A stretch of DNA of 64,000 bases, taken from positions 1-64,000 of the forward strand of contig CAKSBP010000001.1 in NCBI GenBank assembly GCA_934438135.1, written 5' to 3'. The DNA is from an uncultured Clostridium sp. (GTDB lineage Bacteria > Bacillota > Clostridia > Lachnospirales > Lachnospiraceae). A model generated the notes under the pieces. That model was given only the letters and a program-made list of their open reading frames with translations. It did not search any database and had not been told where the DNA came from. How positions within the stretch are numbered: the stretch's first letter is position 1; each line of letters begins with the position of its first letter. The translations under genes and the position numbers were made by a program. Positions 59,369 to 64,000 of the stretch are shown here, one piece after another.

Positions 59369-60061
59369 TTATTGTCCATAATATGCATTTTCACCATGTT
59401 TCCGGAAAAAGTGCTTATCCTTCAGACAATCCGGCGCTGGTTCTACCGTAGGATTAATCAATTCTGTTTTGGCTGCCATTTTTGCAACTTCTTCTAAGAC
59501 AACCGCATTATGTACTGCTTCGGCTGCATCCTTTCCCCAAGTAAACGGCCCATGGTTTTTACACAGGACTGCTGGTGTATACATTGGATTTAATCCTCGT
59601 TTTTCAAAAGTCTCAATAATAACAAGACCCGTATTTTTTTCATAAGCTTGTTTGATTTCCTCCGGTGTCAGATTTCTGGCACAAGGAATTTCTCCATAGA
59701 AATAATCTGCATGGGTAGTTCCGTAGAGCGGAATGCTTCTTCCTGCCTGAGCCCATGACGTTGCTTCTGGAGAATGCGTATGTACAATGCCACCGATTTC
59801 AGGGTATTTTTTATAAAGTTCCATATGTGTAGGGGTATCGGAAGAGGGTTTATATTTTCCCTCAATTTTATTCCCGTTTAAATCCATTACAACCATATCC
59901 TCTGCTGACAGTTTATCATAATCCACACCACTTGGCTTAATGACGAAATAGCCGCTTTTTTGGTCGATTCCACTGACATTTCCCCAGGTATACGTAATCA
60001 GTCCTCTTTTCGGCAGTTCCATATTTGCCTCGTAAACTTCACGTTTCAATTCTTCTAACAT
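59369..60061 (-). CDS. araD: L-ribulose-5-phosphate 4-epimerase
   Basis: A 230-residue class II aldolase-type epimerase. TWGNVSGID, VHTHSPEATSWAQ and YGTTHADYFYGEIPC supply the zinc His ligands and substrate loop, and the C-terminal Tyr region ENAYYGQ fits AraD. It turns L-ribulose-5-phosphate to D-xylulose-5-phosphate. It follows the FGGY kinase by 37 bases on the same strand, forming an L-ribulose utilisation pair. Confidence 0.93.
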   Translation of the reverse strand: MLEELKREVYEANMELPKRGLITYTWGNVSGIDQKSGYFVIKPSGVDYDKLSAEDMVVMDLNGNKIEGKYKPSSDTPTHMELYKKYPEIGGIVHTHSPEATSWAQAGRSIPLYGTTHADYFYGEIPCARNLTPEEIKQAYEKNTGLVIIETFEKRGLNPMYTPAVLCKNHGPFTWGKDAAEAVHNAVVLEEVAKMAAKTELINPTVEPAPDCLKDKHFFRKHGENAYYGQ

Positions 60062-60098
60062 AGTTACCCCCCGCTTTCCTTATGAACTTATGCTTTTT

Positions 60099-61685
60099 CT
60101 ATTGAAATAATTCAACTGCTGCTCTCTCCACTGGAATACATGCTTTGTATTTCTTCATAAATGCATCAAATCCCTGTACATCAGAATCATCTGCCAGTAC
60201 TGATGTGCTTTTTTGTCCTGCAAATACTTTTTCATCAAGAAAGTGTTCCAATGTTTCTTCTTTTTCTTTCTGTATCATATAACCTGCTAGTACTGCAATT
60301 CCCCAAGCACCGCCTTCTCCGGCTGTTTCCGTGACCAAAACCGGTACTCCAAGTGCCGCACTCATTATCTTCTGACCAACCACCGGTGTTTTGAAAAATC
60401 CTCCATGACCAAACATTTTATCTACTTTCACGCCCTCTTCTTTTAAAAGGCTGTCCAGACCGGACTTTAACGCTGCTAATGCCGTGTAAAGATGCATTCT
60501 CATAAAGTTCGAAAGATTAAATGCTGCATCCGGCATACGAAGCACCATTGGTCTTCCTGCTTCCAGTCCTGTTACGGGTTCGCCAGAAAAATAATTGCAG
60601 CCCATTAATCCGCCGCAGTCTGCATCTCCTTCTAATGCTTTCTGAAATAGCATTGTATACAATTGATTCATATCCACGGATATGCCAAAGCTTTCTGCAA
60701 ACTCCTTAAATACATTGACCCACGCATTAATATCAGAAGTACAGTTATTACAATGCACCATTGCCGTTAACTCGCCCGATGGCGTTGTTACCAAATCAAT
60801 TTCCTCCCGCACTTTTTGAAGCGGCTTATCTAAAACAATCATGGCAAATACAGAGGTTCCTGCTGAAACATTACCAGTCCGCCTGGCAACACTGTTCGTA
60901 GCTGTCATTCCGGTTCCGGCATCCCCTTCTGGCGGGCATAGTGGAATTCCACTTTCCAGATTTCCGCTTGGATCCAAAAGTTCTGCACCTTCTTCTGTTA
61001 AAATACCAGCACTATCCCCAGCAAGAAGTACTTTGGGGAGAATATCCGATAATGACCAAGGCAATTGGTAAGATGCTGTCAGCTGACTGAATTTTTCCAT
61101 CATAGTCTGATCATATTGTTTTGTCTGGCTGTCAATTGGAAACATTCCCGATGCATCTCCAACGCCAAGTACTTTTTGACCTGTAAGCTTCCAATGTATA
61201 TAACCTGCTAATGTTGTTATGTATGCTATTTCTTTTACGTGTTCCTCATTATCCAGAATCGCCTCATATAAATGAGAAATACTCCAGCGAAGTGGAATGT
61301 TATAGTCAAATTCTTTTGTCAGTATTTTCGCTGCCTTTTCTGTATTGGTATTTCTCCATGTACGAAAAGGCACCAGTAGATTTCCTTCTTTATCAAATGG
61401 CATATAGCCATGCATCATGGCACTAAAACCAATGGCACCAACGCATTTCAATGTTACACCGAATTTCTGTTTGACCTCTTCTGCCATAGAAGCATAACTT
61501 TCCTGTATTCCTGTCCATACTGCATCCAGACTGTACGTCCAAAATCCGTTTTCCAGCTGATTTTCCCATTCGTGGTTCCCAGATGCAATGGGATTATGAT
61601 TTTCATCAATTAAAACCGTCTTAATTCTTGTAGAACCAAGCTCAATTCCAAGTATCGTATTTCCTGCAAGAATAGTTTCTCTCAT
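60099..61685 (-). CDS. FGGY-family carbohydrate kinase, probable ribulokinase
   Basis: A 528-residue sugar kinase. GIELGSTRIKTVLID near residue 13 is the phosphate loop of FGGY kinases. GDAGTGMTATN, GTSVFAM, and the late GGFFKTPVVGQKIM and AGEGGAWGIAVLAGY complete the ATPase fold. Its position before araD suggests phosphorylation of L-ribulose, although a xylulokinase-like or erythrulose-type specificity is possible since the sequence is not the classical long AraB. AAAGGAG before the ATG. Confidence 0.82.
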   Translation of the reverse strand: MRETILAGNTILGIELGSTRIKTVLIDENHNPIASGNHEWENQLENGFWTYSLDAVWTGIQESYASMAEEVKQKFGVTLKCVGAIGFSAMMHGYMPFDKEGNLLVPFRTWRNTNTEKAAKILTKEFDYNIPLRWSISHLYEAILDNEEHVKEIAYITTLAGYIHWKLTGQKVLGVGDASGMFPIDSQTKQYDQTMMEKFSQLTASYQLPWSLSDILPKVLLAGDSAGILTEEGAELLDPSGNLESGIPLCPPEGDAGTGMTATNSVARRTGNVSAGTSVFAMIVLDKPLQKVREEIDLVTTPSGELTAMVHCNNCTSDINAWVNVFKEFAESFGISVDMNQLYTMLFQKALEGDADCGGLMGCNYFSGEPVTGLEAGRPMVLRMPDAAFNLSNFMRMHLYTALAALKSGLDSLLKEEGVKVDKMFGHGGFFKTPVVGQKIMSAALGVPVLVTETAGEGGAWGIAVLAGYMIQKEKEETLEHFLDEKVFAGQKSTSVLADDSDVQGFDAFMKKYKACIPVERAAVELFQ

Positions 61686-61764
61686 TTTGGTTGTCTCCTT
61701 TCAAATTAAGGGTATTAAATGATTTTATTATAACAGAATATAAATAGAACTTTTCTATCTTTTT

Positions 61765-62898
61765 CTACATAAACGAGCAGAATCTACAGTAACGTCCATA
61801 ATCATTTTCTCTCAAGGCTGCTTCTAAATCTTTCATATAATCCTGTTTCGTATGAAAATCATGAAACTCCCGGTTTATCAGATCCGCTGTCAGAACAAAT
61901 ATGCTTTTCTTCACTTCTGTATCCATTAATAGTGTTCTCTGGTAATTTAACCGAATCTGCTTAAACAGCTTTTCATAAATTTCCTGAGTTGATTTCATCT
62001 TTAATTCTTTCCGGATGTGGAACAATTCTTCAAGAAGCCAGTATGTCTCAATACATCTTGGTTTATCAATAGCAGTATGACAGATTCCATTATAATTGAC
62101 ACGATATCTATATACAACGGAAGAAATCGTACAGGCCTTTTTTATGGATGGGTATAGCACATATGCCATAACACTGTCTTCAAACCAATAAGATTCCGGA
62201 AATTTTAATGTTTGAAAAAACTCACTCTTAATTATTTTAGACCAAGCAAATCCACTCAGTTGATTGACTGGTTCTACTTGATTCTGATTCTTATGTTTCA
62301 TCAATGACCATTCTTTTTTTTCATTAAAATGACTGCTGCTTCCTTCTACAATATCTGCATTTTCACGATATGCACATTCTAAGAGATTCTGTATGGCTCC
62401 ATCTGCTAATGTATCATCAGAATCTACGAACATAATATAATTTCCTTCTATTGTCTTCATTCCTGTATTTCTTGCAGCAGACAGACCACCATTTTTCTGT
62501 CGTATAACCTCCATATTATCTCTGGATTCATATCTTTTTAGGATTTCCAGTGTACAATCCGTAGAACCGTCATCTACGGCAACTACTTTGTATGTATATT
62601 CTGTCTTTTGTGAAAACACAGATTCTAAGCATTCTTCCAGATAAGAAGCTACATTATAACAAGGAATTACAATCTGTAAATCGTATTTTTTATTTATTTG
62701 GGAAATCCCATCACAGTTATTACTCTCTGGCTTCTGCCAAACTTCATTTAGTTTCTTTACTGCCTCCACTTTTCCTTCTTTTATTATTTCTTTGGAAAAA
62801 GGTTTTAATACCGAGTAAACAGCTTTATTCAATTTAAGATATCTTGTTCCCTGTGTAAATACCTTTGATATGGTATACTTTAACTTAATTCGGCTCAT
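61765..62898 (-). CDS. Glycosyltransferase family 2
   Basis: About 377 residues from the ATG at 62898 (GGAGGATGAGA upstream). An N-terminal extension of about 70 residues precedes a GT-A domain: LQIVIPCYNVASYLEE, VAVDDGSTD and the DxD-type IMFVDSDDTLADG. The C-terminal part is helical. It resembles polysaccharide/teichoic-type GT2 enzymes. Substrate unknown. It follows leuS on the same strand after a terminator-like stem and may be expressed alone. Confidence 0.86.
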   Translation of the reverse strand: MSRIKLKYTISKVFTQGTRYLKLNKAVYSVLKPFSKEIIKEGKVEAVKKLNEVWQKPESNNCDGISQINKKYDLQIVIPCYNVASYLEECLESVFSQKTEYTYKVVAVDDGSTDCTLEILKRYESRDNMEVIRQKNGGLSAARNTGMKTIEGNYIMFVDSDDTLADGAIQNLLECAYRENADIVEGSSSHFNEKKEWSLMKHKNQNQVEPVNQLSGFAWSKIIKSEFFQTLKFPESYWFEDSVMAYVLYPSIKKACTISSVVYRYRVNYNGICHTAIDKPRCIETYWLLEELFHIRKELKMKSTQEIYEKLFKQIRLNYQRTLLMDTEVKKSIFVLTADLINREFHDFHTKQDYMKDLEAALRENDYGRYCRFCSFM

Positions 62899-62918
62899 TC
62901 TCATCCTCCCCATAATAG

Positions 62919-62971
62919 AAAACCTGCTGGTGCCATTCGCAACAATGCTTCTGAGCCAGCAGGTTTCTTTT
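62919..62971 (-). terminator. Terminator after leuS
   Basis: AAACCTGCTGG (62920-62930) pairs with CCAGCAGGTTT (62956-62966) around a 25-base loop. It lies between the leuS stop and the GT2 gene. The T run on the minus strand is short. Confidence 0.6.
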
Positions 62972-62995
62972 TATGTGATACCTAGAATATCTAAT

Positions 62996-64000
62996 TTATT
63001 TTGCAACAATATTAATAATTCTACCCTTAACATAAATTTCTTTTACAATAGTCTTTCCTTCAATGGCATTTGCAACACTATGAATTTCTTTTGCTTTCGC
63101 AAGTGCAGATTCGCTGTCTTCCTCTACACCGATTTCTACTGTGCCTTTTACTTTACCATTTACCTGAACACCAATTGTAACAGTATCTTCTTTGATTGCT
63201 TCTTCATCGTATGTTGGCCAGCTTTCGTAAGCAATGGTATCTTCATGACCATATATGCTCCACATTTCTTCGCCAACATGAGGGCAGATACAAGATAACA
63301 TTTTGATAAATCCTTCTGCGTACTCTCTTGGGCATTTACCAGCTTTGTAACAGCTGTTTACAAAAATCATCAGCTGACTGATTGCTGTGTTAAATCCTAA
63401 CTGTTCGAAGTCGCTTGTAACTTTCTTAACCGTCTGATGATAAACTTTCTTTAATGTCTCGTCATTATCTTCTGTAATATTGTCTAGATGGGTAAAGAAT
63501 GTCCATACACGATTGATGAACTTTCTTGCACCTTCAACTCCCTGTTGACTCCAAGGTTTGGAAACTTCTAATGGTCCCATGAACATTTCGTAAAGTCTTA
63601 GCGTATCTGCACCGTAATCTCTTACGATATCACTTGGATTTACTACGAATTCAGGGAAACGTTTACCCATCTTGATTCCGTTGGAACCAAGAATCATACC
63701 CTGGTGAACTAATTTTTTAAATGGTTCTTTTACTGGAGATAAGCCCTTATCATATAAATAACGATTCCAGATTCTTGCATACATTAAATGACCAACTGCA
63801 TGTTCTGGTCCTCCGATGTATAAATCAACTGGAAGCCAGTGTTTTAATAATTCCTGATCTGCAAATTCTTTATCATTATGTGGATCAATATAACGCATGT
63901 AGTACCAGCTGGAACCTGCGCTTCCTGGCATAGTGGATGTTTCACGTTTTCCTTTGATACCATTATGGTCATACTGTTTCCAGTCTGTTGCATTTTCAAG
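62996..64000 (-). CDS. leuS: Leucyl-tRNA synthetase, C-terminal part (runs off right edge)
   Basis: Coding sequence fills the frame to the window end. About 334 residues are visible. GPEHAVGHLMYARIWNRYL, LVHQGMILGSNGIKMGKRF and DYGADTLRLYEMFMGPLE lie in the catalytic domain after the editing region, so the start is well outside. KMGKR stands in place of KMSKS. The anticodon-binding and C-terminal domains follow (TAISQLMIFVNSCYKAG; TVTIGVQVNGKVKGTVEI). Charges tRNA-Leu. Confidence 0.95.
   Translation of the reverse strand, partial: LENATDWKQYDHNGIKGKRETSTMPGSAGSSWYYMRYIDPHNDKEFADQELLKHWLPVDLYIGGPEHAVGHLMYARIWNRYLYDKGLSPVKEPFKKLVHQGMILGSNGIKMGKRFPEFVVNPSDIVRDYGADTLRLYEMFMGPLEVSKPWSQQGVEGARKFINRVWTFFTHLDNITEDNDETLKKVYHQTVKKVTSDFEQLGFNTAISQLMIFVNSCYKAGKCPREYAEGFIKMLSCICPHVGEEMWSIYGHEDTIAYESWPTYDEEAIKEDTVTIGVQVNGKVKGTVEIGVEEDSESALAKAKEIHSVANAIEGKTIVKEIYVKGRIINIVAK

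Noticed and set aside
1..64000. CRISPR arrays, tRNA and rRNA genes
   Set aside because: No regularly spaced repeats, no cloverleaf with TTCRA arm, and no rRNA signature were noticed in intergenic regions. A covariance-model scan would be decisive.

Overview
The window is A+T-rich Firmicute DNA. The gene set (DUF4317, a split-subunit serine dehydratase, pflB-pflA, TrkH/TrkA, a DUF6472-type small Cys protein, PepT, QueG) fits an anaerobic Clostridia genome, most likely a gut Lachnospiraceae. The genus cannot be fixed from sequence alone. No rRNA, tRNA or CRISPR array was found.

Layout. 1-6.1 kb: housekeeping and small genes (DUF4317 protein; queG-pepT-HAD phosphatase; a secreted protein; a Dabb protein). 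6.2-26.9 kb: a same-strand (minus) block of about 18 genes that looks like one natural-product cluster. Three tiny peptide genes lie in its middle. Around them are two cobalamin-type radical SAM proteins, two SPASM proteins with no radical SAM cysteine motif, an M50 peptidase, a NatAB-like ABC exporter, a class III aminotransferase, an SDR, an MGT-type glycosyltransferase, a GOLPH3/GPP34-like protein, an SAH/MTA-type deaminase, and a fusion of nucleotidyltransferase, NRPS adenylation, carrier and condensation domains. I read it as a hybrid ribosomal/non-ribosomal peptide pathway. 26.9-29.2 kb: scar region with a decayed purine nucleoside phosphorylase and an IS91-like transposase broken by a UGA codon. 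29.2-35 kb: pflA-pflB, a methyltransferase, a secreted endonuclease. 35-39 kb: CDF transporter and a serine catabolism operon (sdaAB-sdaAA-PTS IIC-like permease). 39.0-45.7 kb: a compact four-gene operon with RADAR-like rdrA (ATPase) and rdrB (divergent adenosine deaminase), preceded by a radical SAM gene and a DUF2284 gene. 45.9-54.7 kb: FIST plus soluble chemoreceptor pair, U32-like protein, three secreted or hydrolytic proteins, PHP phosphatase. 54.8-64 kb: K+ uptake (trkH-trkA), multicopper oxidase, thioesterase, L-ribulose metabolism (araD plus FGGY kinase), GT2, and the 3' part of leuS running off the window.

How the genes may work together. In the peptide cluster, three precursors share an acidic leader (EELE-VEE). 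The two SPASM proteins and the M50 protein each carry a winged-helix-like segment that could bind it. Several steps would consume SAM, and the first gene encodes an SAH/MTA-deaminase-type enzyme that could clear by-products. In the defence operon, rdrA and rdrB should make the RADAR complex. The two upstream genes share its promoter and may be an undescribed accessory module.

All functions come from reading motifs by eye. Nothing here was searched against a database.
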